Origin: Methylorubrum extorquens
Lineage (GTDB): Bacteria; Pseudomonadota; Alphaproteobacteria; Rhizobiales; Beijerinckiaceae
Length of the DNA: 64,000 nt
Direction of reading: 5' to 3'
Assembly: GCF_024169925.1 (NCBI RefSeq)
Contig: NZ_JALJXF010000001.1
Location: 3,230,001 to 3,294,000, forward strand
The notes under the pieces were generated by a model that saw only the letters and a list, made by a program, of their open reading frames with translations, was not told where the DNA came from and made no database searches. Shown here one piece after another: positions 19,183 through 30,939 of the stretch. The translations under genes and the position numbers were made by a program. Position 1 is the stretch's first letter, and each line of letters starts with the position of its first letter.

Positions 19183-20415
19183 TCAAGCCGCGAGCAGGGC
19201 CTGCCCGTCATGCCCTGTGATGGTGACGTCGCGAAGCTCTCCGGCCGGTACCGGCTCCGAGAAACGCACCAGCGAAAACGCCTCCGTCCGGCCGGTATCG
19301 CCGCGCTCTGTCAGAACGCGGCGGCGGGCGCCGATCTCGCCAGCGAGGTGGCGGGCAAGGGCCGCCGCGCCGGCTTCGCGTAGGCGTGCGGCGCGTACGC
19401 GGATCACGTCGCCCGGCACCGCCGGCATCCGCGCGGCGGGCGTGCCGGGGCGCGGTGAGTAGGGGAAGACGTGCAGATGCGTCAGCCCGCATTCCGCCAC
19501 GAGATCGAGGGAGCGGGAGAATTGCGCCTCGGTCTCGGTCGGAAACCCGGCGATCAGATCGGCGCCGAACACGAGGCCGGGCCGTAGGTCGCGCAGCGTC
19601 TCGCACAGGCGGATGGCGTCGGCGCGCGAGTGGCGCCGCTTCATCCGCCTGAGGATCAGGTCGTCGCCCGCCTGGAGCGAGAGATGGACATGCGGCATCA
19701 GCCGCGGCTCCTCGGCGAAGGCGGCGATCAAGACGGCATCGGCCTCGACCGAATCGATCGATGACAGGCGCAGACGCGGCAGATCCGGCACCTCGGCGAG
19801 GATCGTGCGAACGAGGCGGCCGAGGCTCAAGTCGGCATCGAGGTCGCGACCGTAGGCGGTGAGATCGACGCCGGTCAGCACCACCTCGCGCCCGCCATGC
19901 TCGACGATGCGGCGCACCTGCGCCACCGCCTCGGCGACCGGCACGGAACGTGAGTTGCCGCGCCCGAACGGGATGACGCAAAAGGTGCAGCGGTGGTCGC
20001 AGCCGTTCTGCACCGGCACGAAGGCACGGGTGTGCCCAGTCATCGCGTCGATGCGCGTCGGCTCGGCCGTGCGGACCGCCATGATGTCTTCAGGCGCCGG
20101 CGCGGTACCGCCCTGCCAGCTCTCCGGCCTGAGTTTGGCTGCGTTACCGACGAGGCGCGCCACCTCCGGCATTGCGGCGTAGCTCGCGCGCTCGACCTCG
20201 GCGCCACAGCCGGTCACGACGATCTCGGCGCCGGGCCGCTCTCGGGAGAGCCGGCGGATCGCCTTGCGTGCCTGCCGCCCCGCCTCCGCCGTGACCGCAC
20301 AGGTGTTGACGACGACGAGGTCGCGCCCTTCGGCACCGGGCTCGGCATGGCCGCGCAGCACCTCGGATTCAACGGTGTTGAGACGGCAGCCGAAGGTGAG
20401 CGTCTCGACGCTCAC
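19183..20415 (-). CDS. mtaB: tRNA t6A37 methylthiotransferase MtaB
   Basis: A radical-SAM enzyme that converts t6A37 to ms2t6A37 in tRNAs reading ANN codons. The 410-residue protein has the N-terminal UPF0004 domain with three cluster Cys (about residues 10, 39 and 70), the radical-SAM CX3CX2C in CDHRCTFC (139-146), and a C-terminal region consistent with a TRAM domain ([23 protein letters not shown] region). The start is a GTG overlapping the dapF TGA by four bases. A dapF-mtaB pair upstream of ftsY is common in Alphaproteobacteria. Confidence 0.93.
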   Translation of the reverse strand: MSVETLTFGCRLNTVESEVLRGHAEPGAEGRDLVVVNTCAVTAEAGRQARKAIRRLSRERPGAEIVVTGCGAEVERASYAAMPEVARLVGNAAKLRPESWQGGTAPAPEDIMAVRTAEPTRIDAMTGHTRAFVPVQNGCDHRCTFCVIPFGRGNSRSVPVAEAVAQVRRIVEHGGREVVLTGVDLTAYGRDLDADLSLGRLVRTILAEVPDLPRLRLSSIDSVEADAVLIAAFAEEPRLMPHVHLSLQAGDDLILRRMKRRHSRADAIRLCETLRDLRPGLVFGADLIAGFPTETEAQFSRSLDLVAECGLTHLHVFPYSPRPGTPAARMPAVPGDVIRVRAARLREAGAAALARHLAGEIGARRRVLTERGDTGRTEAFSLVRFSEPVPAGELRDVTITGHDGQALLAA

Positions 20416-21302
20416 CCGTCGATCCCGGCGAACAGGCCGGGCGAGAACGTGCCCTCGCCTTCGAGATAGACCGGGCCGGTCATCAGCACGTGGTCATCGG
20501 CGCGCCACTCGATCGAGAGCTCCCCGCCGGGTAACGCCACGCGGGCGGCGCGGCCGATCATGCGCAGGCGCGAGGCGGCCACCACCGTGGCGCAGGCGGC
20601 CGTTCCGCAGGCCAGCGTCAGCCCCGCGCCGCGCTCCCACACCCGCAGCTTGATCGTGTCGCGGCCCGTCACCTCGGCAATGGAGATGTTGGCCCGCTCC
20701 GGGAAGATCGGGTGGGCTTCGAGAAGCGGGCCGATGCGGCCGAGATCGTAGCTGTCGGGATCGCGTTCGACGAAGAAGATCGCGTGCGGGTTGCCCATGC
20801 TCACGGCCGCGGGCGAATGCAGGATCGGATCGTCGATCGGCCCGACCTGAAGCTCGATGCGGCGCGTGTCGAGAAACGGCTCGGCGAGCGGGATCTCGTC
20901 CCAGCGCAGGCGCGGCTGGCCCATATCGACGGTGAAGGAGCGGTCGGTGATGCGCTTGACCGCGACCAATCCGGCCTTGGTCTCCAGCGTCAGCGCGCCG
21001 TTCTCGGCGGGGCGCGCCATGGCCGGATCGTCGAGCAGCGCGTAGCCGACGCAGCGGGTACCGTTGCCGCAAGCGCCGGATTCCGATCCGTCGGTGTTGT
21101 AGATGCGCATGAAGGCATCGGTGCCGGGCGTGACCGGATCGTGCACGACCATGAGCTGGTCGAAGCGCGAATGCACGTCGGCGGCGATGGCGCGAGCCTC
21201 GGCCGGGGTCACCCGGACCGCGGTGCCGCGCAGGTCGAGTACGACGATGGCGTTGCCGGCACCGTGCATCTTCAGAAAGCGGCGATTTGCAAGAGGGCTC
21301 AC
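20412..21302 (-). CDS. dapF: Diaminopimelate epimerase
   Basis: Interconverts LL- and meso-diaminopimelate for lysine and peptidoglycan. The 296-residue protein has the two catalytic Cys in [12 protein letters not shown] (Cys about 78) and [11 protein letters not shown], plus [11 protein letters not shown] at the N-terminus. The start is a GTG at 21302 with GGAG seven bases upstream. The leader contains three copies of AGCCCTCT spaced about 12 bases apart, one of which overlaps the start. The stop overlaps the mtaB GTG. Confidence 0.95.
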   Translation of the reverse strand: MSPLANRRFLKMHGAGNAIVVLDLRGTAVRVTPAEARAIAADVHSRFDQLMVVHDPVTPGTDAFMRIYNTDGSESGACGNGTRCVGYALLDDPAMARPAENGALTLETKAGLVAVKRITDRSFTVDMGQPRLRWDEIPLAEPFLDTRRIELQVGPIDDPILHSPAAVSMGNPHAIFFVERDPDSYDLGRIGPLLEAHPIFPERANISIAEVTGRDTIKLRVWERGAGLTLACGTAACATVVAASRLRMIGRAARVALPGGELSIEWRADDHVLMTGPVYLEGEGTFSPGLFAGIDG

Positions 21303-21513
21303 GAGAGGGCTCCAAGAGGGCTCATTGGACCTCTGACGACCTTGTCTTGAGGAATGTGAGTTTGGGGAATGCGAGGATGGCGCGGCGTATATGGCAAAAG
21401 CCGGCAGGCCGCGAGTCGTGAACGACGAGCCGCAACGTCGCGCCGCAACGGTCTCGCGCGCGGCGTGTTTCGGCCCTACCCTGTCCGAACCGGCCAATCG
21501 GAGCGTCCCCACC

Positions 21514-22275
21514 TTGACCCGTCTCGCCACCCTCGCCGCGGGCCTCCTCGCTCTCGTCCCTTCGCTGACGACCGCGGCGCTCGCCCAGAACGCGCCGCCC
21601 CCCACCAACGCGCCCTCCCCTGCCGAGACGAACCCCCTGCCGACCACGACCGTGCCGGACACGGCGAAATCCGGCCCCGACCCGGCAGCGCCCGCGCCGC
21701 AGCAGGTGCCGATCCCGCGCCCCGCCCAGGCCGGCGCGGCCCGGGCAGTTACGCCTCCGGCTTCGGCGCTGCCGACCCTCGTGACGGTTCCGGGCGAGCC
21801 AAACGACGTCGATGAGGTGACGCTGCCGGCCAAGCCCGTGGCGATCCTGGCGGGCGAGACAAAGTGGGAGGAGGCGCGAGCCAACCTGCGCAAAGCCTAC
21901 AAGACCATCGGCGAGGCGCTGACGAGGCTGAATCTCAAGCCGGCGGGCCGGCCGATCGCCCTGTTCACCAAGACCGAGGACGACGGCTTTCAGTACGAAG
22001 CGATGATCCCGATCGAGGCCGCACCCGCGCAGGGCGTGGAGGGCGGCGACGTCAAGTTCGGCTCGAACCCGAGCGGCAAGGCCCTGCGGTTCAAGCATAG
22101 CGGCAGTTACGAGGAGATCGACGGCACCTACGAGACGCTGATCGCCTATCTCGACGCCAAAGAGATCGCGGTCCAGGACCGCTTCCTGGAAGAATACGTC
22201 ACCGACCTTGGCGAGGGTGCGGACGACAAGCTCGACATCAATATCTACGCTCTGCCCAAGGAGCCGGTGAAGTAG
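21514..22275 (+). CDS. Exported protein with GyrI-like/AraC effector-binding domain
   Basis: A 253-residue protein with a probable Sec signal peptide (about residues 1-24, ending ALAQN), a Pro/Ala-rich linker of roughly 90 residues, and a C-terminal GyrI-like small-molecule-binding fold ([19 protein letters not shown], then an acidic-rich half with [18 protein letters not shown]). GyrI-like domains bind small hydrophobic or cationic ligands, but a periplasmic version has no settled function. I propose a TTG start at 21514, because it places the signal peptide at the N-terminus and GGAG lies about 10 bases upstream. The in-frame ATG at 21391 would put 41 unlikely residues ahead of the signal. 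Confidence 0.75.
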   Translation: MTRLATLAAGLLALVPSLTTAALAQNAPPPTNAPSPAETNPLPTTTVPDTAKSGPDPAAPAPQQVPIPRPAQAGAARAVTPPASALPTLVTVPGEPNDVDEVTLPAKPVAILAGETKWEEARANLRKAYKTIGEALTRLNLKPAGRPIALFTKTEDDGFQYEAMIPIEAAPAQGVEGGDVKFGSNPSGKALRFKHSGSYEEIDGTYETLIAYLDAKEIAVQDRFLEEYVTDLGEGADDKLDINIYALPKEPVK

Positions 22276-22296
22276 GGTTGTCGCGGGCCGGGAACC

Positions 22297-22320
22297 GCCG
22301 AATCCTTTCGGGGATTCGGC
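22297..22320 (+). terminator. Stem-loop after the GyrI-like gene
   Basis: A perfect 9-bp stem (GCCGAATCC ... GGATTCGGC) with a 6-base loop, starting 21 bases after the upstream stop codon and ending 4 bases before the next gene's ATG. There is no U-run, so it is a weak terminator or an RNA element affecting initiation of the following gene. Confidence 0.4.
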
Positions 22321-22324
22321 TTCC

Positions 22325-23089
22325 ATGAGGCTTTTCCCCGATACAGCCCTTTCGCCGCCCGTCCGCCCTCGCCGCCGCGAGGTGCCGGCCGCTGCGTCCG
22401 AAGCCCTGAAGGACAAGGCGCTGGAGGTTCATCGCCGGCTCTGCGGCGTCTACGAATGCCCGATCCCGTATTTCCACAGCCTCGACCCGCTGTCGGAGCT
22501 GATCTCCTCGCTGCTGTCGCATCGGACCCGCAACGCCGATTCCGGACGCGCCTTCAAGGCGCTGCGGGCGCGCTGGCCCAATTGGATGGAGATCGAGGCG
22601 GCCTCGGTCGAAGACATCGAGGCCACGATCCGCGGCGTCACTTGGCCGGAGCTGAAGGCGCCGCGCATCAAGACGGTGCTTGCCGCGGTCCGAGAGCGGG
22701 TGGGCGGCCTCACCCTCGACTTCTTGGGGGATATGAGCGTCGATGCGGCGCGCGGTTGGCTCGAAGCGATTCCCGGCATCGGGCCGAAGACGAGCGCCGC
22801 CGTGCTGTCGTTCTCGACGCTGCGGATGCCGGCCCTGCCGGTGGACAGCCACCATCACCGCGTCGCCCAGCGCACGGGGCTGATCGGTGCGAAGGTCGAT
22901 GTCGGGCCGAGCCACGCGGTCCTGCGGGCGCAGCTTCCGGAGGATTGGTCGGCGCAGAAGCTCTACGACAATCATGAGGTGCTGATGCTGCACGGACAGC
23001 ACGTCTGCTTCCACCGCTCGCCGGCCTGCGGACGCTGTGTGCTGCTCGACATCTGTCCGACGGGACAGGAGCGGAAGTCTGTCGGCTGA
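22325..23089 (+). CDS. Endonuclease III-family DNA glycosylase
   Basis: A 254-residue helix-hairpin-helix base-excision glycosylase. The HhH motif is LEAIPGIGPKTSAAVL with the catalytic Lys at about 155, and the catalytic Asp is in LPVDSHHHRVAQRTG (about 174). The C-terminal 4Fe-4S loop matches exactly CX6CX2CX5C (Cys about 228, 235, 238, 244). The usual Nth segment LLSAQ reads LLSHRTRN here, so substrate preference may differ from E. coli Nth; I therefore give no symbol. The first ~25 residues are a basic extension. The ATG directly follows a stem-loop and has no clear ribosome-binding site. Confidence 0.85.
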   Translation: MRLFPDTALSPPVRPRRREVPAAASEALKDKALEVHRRLCGVYECPIPYFHSLDPLSELISSLLSHRTRNADSGRAFKALRARWPNWMEIEAASVEDIEATIRGVTWPELKAPRIKTVLAAVRERVGGLTLDFLGDMSVDAARGWLEAIPGIGPKTSAAVLSFSTLRMPALPVDSHHHRVAQRTGLIGAKVDVGPSHAVLRAQLPEDWSAQKLYDNHEVLMLHGQHVCFHRSPACGRCVLLDICPTGQERKSVG

Positions 23090-23123
23090 GATCGCATCCG
23101 ATTGCGAGTGTCAGCCTTCACTC

Positions 23124-24239
23124 TCACGTCCAGTACAGGATGCGCGCCATCGGCAGATGAACCGCGATCCGACCGGTGAGGTGGGCCCGCATCGCCTTCA
23201 TGAGATCGGTCGGAAACACGTACTTCACCGAGCCGAACTTGGTGAGTTTGCGGGTGCGCTCCGCCTCGCGCATCGGTAGGTCGGAGCCCGGATACCATCC
23301 TTCGAGAACCGTCTTCGAATTTGGCGTGAAGCGGTGGGTGATGAGTTCGACCGTCAGATCGGGCGCGGCCACACCGGACAAGGCTTCGGCCGCATCGCGC
23401 AGCAGGGCGTCGTAGGCGTCCGGCCATCTCTCGACGGGCAGGATCGGTGCGATGGTGAGGCCGACGGGATAGCCGGCTCGGGCCACGGCACCCATGGCGG
23501 CGAGGCGCTCGCCGAGCGGAGCGGTACCGCCTTCGTAATGCGCCGCCGCGGCTGCGTTGACTGAGAAGCGGATGCGGGTGCGGCCGTGATGCGGCAAGTC
23601 GAGGAGTGGTTCGACCGCAGCGAACTTCGTCGTGAAGCGCAGTTGCACCGGTGCGTCCCAGGCGCCGAAATGGCGGATCGCAGCGGAGAGCGAGCCGGTG
23701 AGATGCTCGATCCCGAGCGGATCGGTGTAGCAGGACGCCTCGAACGTGGTGCCCTCCGCCGCCCGCGCTTCCGAGGCACTGGTGACGCCGCCGTGGCCCA
23801 AATAACTCTCGAGATTGCCCAGGATCGCATCGAGGTTGGCGTAGACGCGCGTCACCGGCGGCCCCGAGAGGGAGCCGGCGAGATAGCAGTACTGGCAATG
23901 CGCCGGGCAGCCCTCGGCAAGATCGAAGCGCCAGTCGGCGCTCGGCGGAATCGGCTGGAGCTTTAGCTTCGTCGGCGGCGCGGTGACGATGGCGAGGGTT
24001 GCCTTCGCCTGCGCATAGGCCCGACGCGGGTTCTCGTCGTCGCGCAGGCCGGTGAGACGATTGCTCTTCAGGCGCTCGACCGGCAGACCCATGCCCTCCA
24101 CCCGCGCCACGATCTGCCGGCCATGGGCATGCTCAAGGGCCGCTGGCGTCACCAGCACGCGGCGTGGATGCCAGAGGCGGAGGGGCCGTCGGTGCTCCGC
24201 CGGTCGGCTGCGCGGTTCCTCGGTCAGGAGCAAGGTCAT
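23124..24239 (-). CDS. Spore photoproduct lyase-like radical SAM protein
   Basis: A 371-residue homologue of SplB, which repairs the UV lesion 5-thyminyl-5,6-dihydrothymine in Bacillus spores. The radical-SAM cluster motif is GCPAHCQYC (Cys about 111, 115, 118). TFEASCYTDPLGIEHLTGSL aligns with the B. subtilis segment holding Cys141, the H-atom donor; the equivalent Cys (about 170) is conserved. Other conserved segments are TRIRFSVN and ELITHRFTPNSKTVLEGWY. The organism type implied by the window does not sporulate, so the substrate is uncertain. It is divergent from the small gene at 24334. Confidence 0.85.
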   Translation of the reverse strand: MTLLLTEEPRSRPAEHRRPLRLWHPRRVLVTPAALEHAHGRQIVARVEGMGLPVERLKSNRLTGLRDDENPRRAYAQAKATLAIVTAPPTKLKLQPIPPSADWRFDLAEGCPAHCQYCYLAGSLSGPPVTRVYANLDAILGNLESYLGHGGVTSASEARAAEGTTFEASCYTDPLGIEHLTGSLSAAIRHFGAWDAPVQLRFTTKFAAVEPLLDLPHHGRTRIRFSVNAAAAAHYEGGTAPLGERLAAMGAVARAGYPVGLTIAPILPVERWPDAYDALLRDAAEALSGVAAPDLTVELITHRFTPNSKTVLEGWYPGSDLPMREAERTRKLTKFGSVKYVFPTDLMKAMRAHLTGRIAVHLPMARILYWT

Positions 24240-24333
24240 GCCGCACCAACCCCCGGCCTGTGCCGAAGGTCCGAGGATGCGTCCTTTTGGAACTCCGGGC
24301 GGCCTTGGGCGCTGTTTTGGCGCGAGGATCCTT

Positions 24334-24618
24334 ATGAGGCTGTCGATGTCGGAGCTGGAAACGAAACGCGCCGCGATCGCCGACCTGCTCGCGAGGATCG
24401 AAGGCCTCGATCCGCGGAACGTTGCGGATCTCGACCGGCGGGTGGAGACCGTGGTGAACGGCTTCGATCAAGGGGCGCCGGAGCCGTCCGATCCAGCCAG
24501 GGCCGACCTGCATCGTCTAATCAGGACGTACCGCGACCTTCGCGATCTGCCCACCGACCGCAACAACGTGCGGCTTGCCGAGAAGGGCGAGGTGTTCGCC
24601 CCGGAGAATGACGCCTGA
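24334..24618 (+). CDS. Small conserved-looking hypothetical protein
   Basis: A 94-residue soluble, charged protein, not recognised. It is predicted helical with heptad-like Leu spacing in ELETKRAAIADLLARIEGL, then DLDRRVETVVNGF and LHRLIRTYRDLRDLP. The start at 24334 has GAGG six bases upstream, which favours a real gene; an internal ATG at 24346 is possible. It lies between the divergent photolyase-like gene and ynfA. No function is proposed. Confidence 0.5.
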   Translation: MRLSMSELETKRAAIADLLARIEGLDPRNVADLDRRVETVVNGFDQGAPEPSDPARADLHRLIRTYRDLRDLPTDRNNVRLAEKGEVFAPENDA

Positions 24619-24726
24619 CGCGCGATCCCGCGCTGCCAAGCATGGGAACAGTGGTTGGCTGACAGGCCACACCGACTTTACGAAAACCGGCTTGGCAACG
24701 GGGTCGGCCCGCGCCAAGCGTCGCCA

Positions 24727-25056
24727 ATGACCAAGACCCTTCTCGCTTACTCCGGAGCTGCACTTGCCGAAATCGCCGGCTGCTTCGCGTTCTGGGCGTG
24801 GCTGCGGCTCGATCGGTCGGTCTGGTGGGTCGCGCCGGGGCTCGTCTCGCTGGCGCTGTTCGCTTGGCTGCTCACCCTGGTCGAAAGCGAGGCGGCGGGG
24901 CGGACTTATGCCGCCTATGGCGGCATTTACATCGCCGCCTCGATCCTTTGGCTTTGGGGCATCGAGGGACATCGTCCCGATCGCTGGGATCTCATCGGCG
25001 GGGCGATCTGCCTCGTCGGCATGGCGGTGATTCTGTTCGGTCCCCGGAGCGGCTGA
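24727..25056 (+). CDS. UPF0060 membrane protein YnfA
   Basis: A 109-residue protein with four transmembrane helices, of the usual length for the YnfA family (small-multidrug-resistance-like fold). Characteristic segments are [37 protein letters not shown] and [17 protein letters not shown]. The start [10 protein letters not shown] at 24727 is chosen over upstream in-frame starts by family length. Its TGA stop is the loop of the following perfect hairpin. Transport activity has been proposed for YnfA in enterobacteria; none is shown here. Confidence 0.88.
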   Translation: MTKTLLAYSGAALAEIAGCFAFWAWLRLDRSVWWVAPGLVSLALFAWLLTLVESEAAGRTYAAYGGIYIAASILWLWGIEGHRPDRWDLIGGAICLVGMAVILFGPRSG

Positions 25057-25072
25057 GCCGCTCCGGGGACCG
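25038..25072. terminator. Perfect hairpin spanning the ynfA stop codon
   Basis: A 16-bp perfect inverted repeat, CGGTCCCCGGAGCGGC and its complement, with a 3-base loop that is the TGA stop codon of ynfA. It lies between the convergent ynfA and glgB genes, whose stops are only 23 bases apart, and probably ends transcription from both sides. No T-run follows on either strand. Confidence 0.6.
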
Positions 25073-25078
25073 AGGCGA

Positions 25079-27433
25079 TCAACCCTCGCGAATCAGGATC
25101 AGGGTCGAGAGCGGCGGCAGTGTCAGGCTCAGCGAGTGCGGCTGGCCGTGGCTCTGCTCGGCTCGGCTCTGCACGCCACCCATATTGCCGACATTCGAGC
25201 CACCATAGCGCTCGGCGTCCGAGTTGATCGCCTCGCGGTAGTAGCCGGCCGTCGGCACGCCGACGCGGTAGCCTTCACGCGGCACCGGCGTGAAGTTCGA
25301 CACCACGATGGCGATCTCGCCCTCCGCCTTGCCCTTTCGCGCCCAGGCGATGACCGAGTTATCGGAATCGTCCGCGACCAGCCACTGGAAGCCGCTGGCC
25401 TCGACGTCGCGGGAATGGAGCGCCGGGGTCGAGGTGTAGACGTGGTTGAGGTCGCGGATCAGATCCTTCACGCCACCATGCAGAGGATCGTCGAGCAAGT
25501 GCCAGTCGAGCGACTGGTTGTGGTTCCACTCGCGCTCCTGGCCGAACTCGCCGCCCATGAAGAGCAGCTTCTTGCCGGGGTGCCCCCACATGAAGCCGAA
25601 ATAGGCGCGTAGATTGGCGAACTTCTGCCAGCGATCCCCCGGCATCTTGCCCAGCAGAGAGCCTTTGCCGTGCACCACTTCGTCGTGGGAGAGCGGCAGC
25701 ACGAAGTTTTCCGAGAAGGCGTAGAGCAGGCCGAAGGTCAGGTTGTGGTGGTGGTAGCGCCGGTGGATCGGATCCTCCGACATGTATTTCAGGGTGTCGT
25801 GCATCCACCCCATGTTCCACTTGAAGCCGAAGCCGAGACCGCCCGTGTAGGTCGGGTGCGACACGCCCGGCCAGGAGGTCGATTCCTCGGCCACCGTGAT
25901 GGTGCCCGGCGCGTGGCTGTAGGTGGCTTCGTTGGTCTTGCGCAGGAAGTTGATGGCGTCGAGATTCTCGTTGCCGCCATACTGGTTCGGAATCCACTCG
26001 CCCGCGCGGCGCGAGTAGTCGAGGTAGAGCATCGAGGCGACCGCATCCACGCGCAGGCCGTCGAGGTGGTAGTGCTCGAGCCAGAAGCGGGCATTGGCCG
26101 TGAGGAAGGCCGAAACCTCGACCCGGCCGAAATTGTAGATGTAGGTGCCCCAATCCTGGTGAAAGCCCTGGCGTGGGTCGGCATGCTCGTAGAGATGCGT
26201 GCCGTCGAACAGGCCGAGACCGTGGGCGTCGAGGGGGAAGTGCCCCGGCACCCAATCGAGCATCACGCCGATGCCGGCCGCATGCGCCGCGTTGACGAAG
26301 GCGACGAAGTCGTCGGGCGTGCCGAAGCGGCTCGTCGGCGCGAACAACGAAACCGGCTGGTAGCCCCACGAGCCGTCGAACGGGTACTCGGTGATCGGCA
26401 GAAGCTCGATATGGGTGAAGCCGAGTTCCTTGACGTACGGGATCAGCCGGTCGGACAGCTCCTTGTAGGTCAGGTAGCGGTTGCCCTCATCCGGCACCCG
26501 CGCCCACGAGCCGAGATGGACCTCGTAGACGGACATGGCGGCGTGGCGCGGGTCCTTCTCGCCGCGCGTGTCCATCCAAGCCGCATCGTGCCATTGCGGC
26601 TCGTTGAGGCCCTGAAGCACGGAGGCCGTCTGCGGCGGGTGCTGGGCACGGAAGGCGACCGGATCGGCCTTCAGCGGCAGCACCGAGCCATCGGGACCGC
26701 GGATCTCGAACTTGTAGTTCTGCCCGGCCTGCAAGCCCGGCACGAACAGTTCCCAGATGCCGCCGTTGAGCCACAGCCGCATCGGGTGGCGCCGGCCATC
26801 CCAGTCGTTGAAATCGCCGACGACGCTCACGCGGCGGGCATTCGGTGCCCAGACCGCGAAGCGGAACCCGGCGATGCCGTCGAGTTCGCCCGCATGCGCA
26901 CCGAGCACGCGGTAGACGAGGTTGCTGCCGATCAGGCGCAGTCCTTCTATCTCGCTCTGATCGAGGGAGGGGCCGAAGCCGTAGGGATCGTGACGGCGGG
27001 TGCTGGTGCCATCCCAGGCCTCGACCTCGATCTCGTAGAGGGGCCGGCCCTCGCTCTTGACACTCGCGACGTAGAATCCGTCGGGATGAATGCGCTCGAA
27101 CGAGATGCTTTGCCCGCCCGTGACGAGGCGGGCTGCCTTCGCCTCAGGCAGAATCGCACGGACCTCCCAGGCACCGGGCGCGACCTGATGCGGCCCGAGG
27201 ACGCCGAACGCGTCGCCGTGATCGGCCGCCATCACGGCCGCAATGGCATCAGGATGGAGGTGGCCATCGCGCGCTTGCGAGGCCGAGCGGCCCACGCGGG
27301 GAGCCCCCTCGCCGCCCAGCGCATCCGCCGACCGAGGCGCGCGCTGCGCCTCGGTCGAGCCTGACCTGTTCGGGACGTTGGCGGCCGCCTGCCCCTCGTT
27401 GCGAGCCGCGGCCTTCTCGTCCAGAGCCGTCAT
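25079..27433 (-). CDS. glgB: 1,4-alpha-glucan branching enzyme
   Basis: Introduces alpha-1,6 branches into alpha-1,4-glucan. The 784-residue protein has an N-terminal low-complexity stretch (about 60 residues), an N1 domain, a CBM48 module ([20 protein letters not shown]), and the GH13 barrel with catalytic segments [17 protein letters not shown] (nucleophile Asp), VAEESTSW (acid/base Glu) and [12 protein letters not shown] (Asp). The ATG at 27433 has AGAGG seven bases upstream; an in-frame start at 27553 is not needed. It is the last gene of the glucan/trehalose cluster, 70 bases after treS::mak, and works on the linear glucan made by GlgE. Confidence 0.95.
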   Translation of the reverse strand: MTALDEKAAARNEGQAAANVPNRSGSTEAQRAPRSADALGGEGAPRVGRSASQARDGHLHPDAIAAVMAADHGDAFGVLGPHQVAPGAWEVRAILPEAKAARLVTGGQSISFERIHPDGFYVASVKSEGRPLYEIEVEAWDGTSTRRHDPYGFGPSLDQSEIEGLRLIGSNLVYRVLGAHAGELDGIAGFRFAVWAPNARRVSVVGDFNDWDGRRHPMRLWLNGGIWELFVPGLQAGQNYKFEIRGPDGSVLPLKADPVAFRAQHPPQTASVLQGLNEPQWHDAAWMDTRGEKDPRHAAMSVYEVHLGSWARVPDEGNRYLTYKELSDRLIPYVKELGFTHIELLPITEYPFDGSWGYQPVSLFAPTSRFGTPDDFVAFVNAAHAAGIGVMLDWVPGHFPLDAHGLGLFDGTHLYEHADPRQGFHQDWGTYIYNFGRVEVSAFLTANARFWLEHYHLDGLRVDAVASMLYLDYSRRAGEWIPNQYGGNENLDAINFLRKTNEATYSHAPGTITVAEESTSWPGVSHPTYTGGLGFGFKWNMGWMHDTLKYMSEDPIHRRYHHHNLTFGLLYAFSENFVLPLSHDEVVHGKGSLLGKMPGDRWQKFANLRAYFGFMWGHPGKKLLFMGGEFGQEREWNHNQSLDWHLLDDPLHGGVKDLIRDLNHVYTSTPALHSRDVEASGFQWLVADDSDNSVIAWARKGKAEGEIAIVVSNFTPVPREGYRVGVPTAGYYREAINSDAERYGGSNVGNMGGVQSRAEQSHGQPHSLSLTLPPLSTLILIREG

Positions 27434-27503
27434 CCAGTCACCTCTTCCAGGGATTCGCTCTCGGGCCGGCTCGAGGATCGGGCTCGGCGCGAGCGTGCGC
27501 AGG

Positions 27504-30770
<3,267 letters not shown>

Positions 30771-30939
30771 CCCGTCGCTGCCTCACGTCACTTTCGAGAG
30801 CGGAACCGGGCCTTGTGGCACCGGGCTGCGAGCCTCCTCGGCCCGCTTCTTGGCGAGAACACGACGGTGACGCCGTATTCCGCCCGATCTAGAGCGCCCC
30901 GCACCGAAAGTGGAGGCCAGTTCGGCACAGGGCCGGTCG

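Noticed and set aside
23124..24239. Evidence of sporulation from the spore photoproduct lyase-like gene
   Set aside because: No other sporulation gene is present, and the gene content is alphaproteobacterial. Homology is of the enzyme only.
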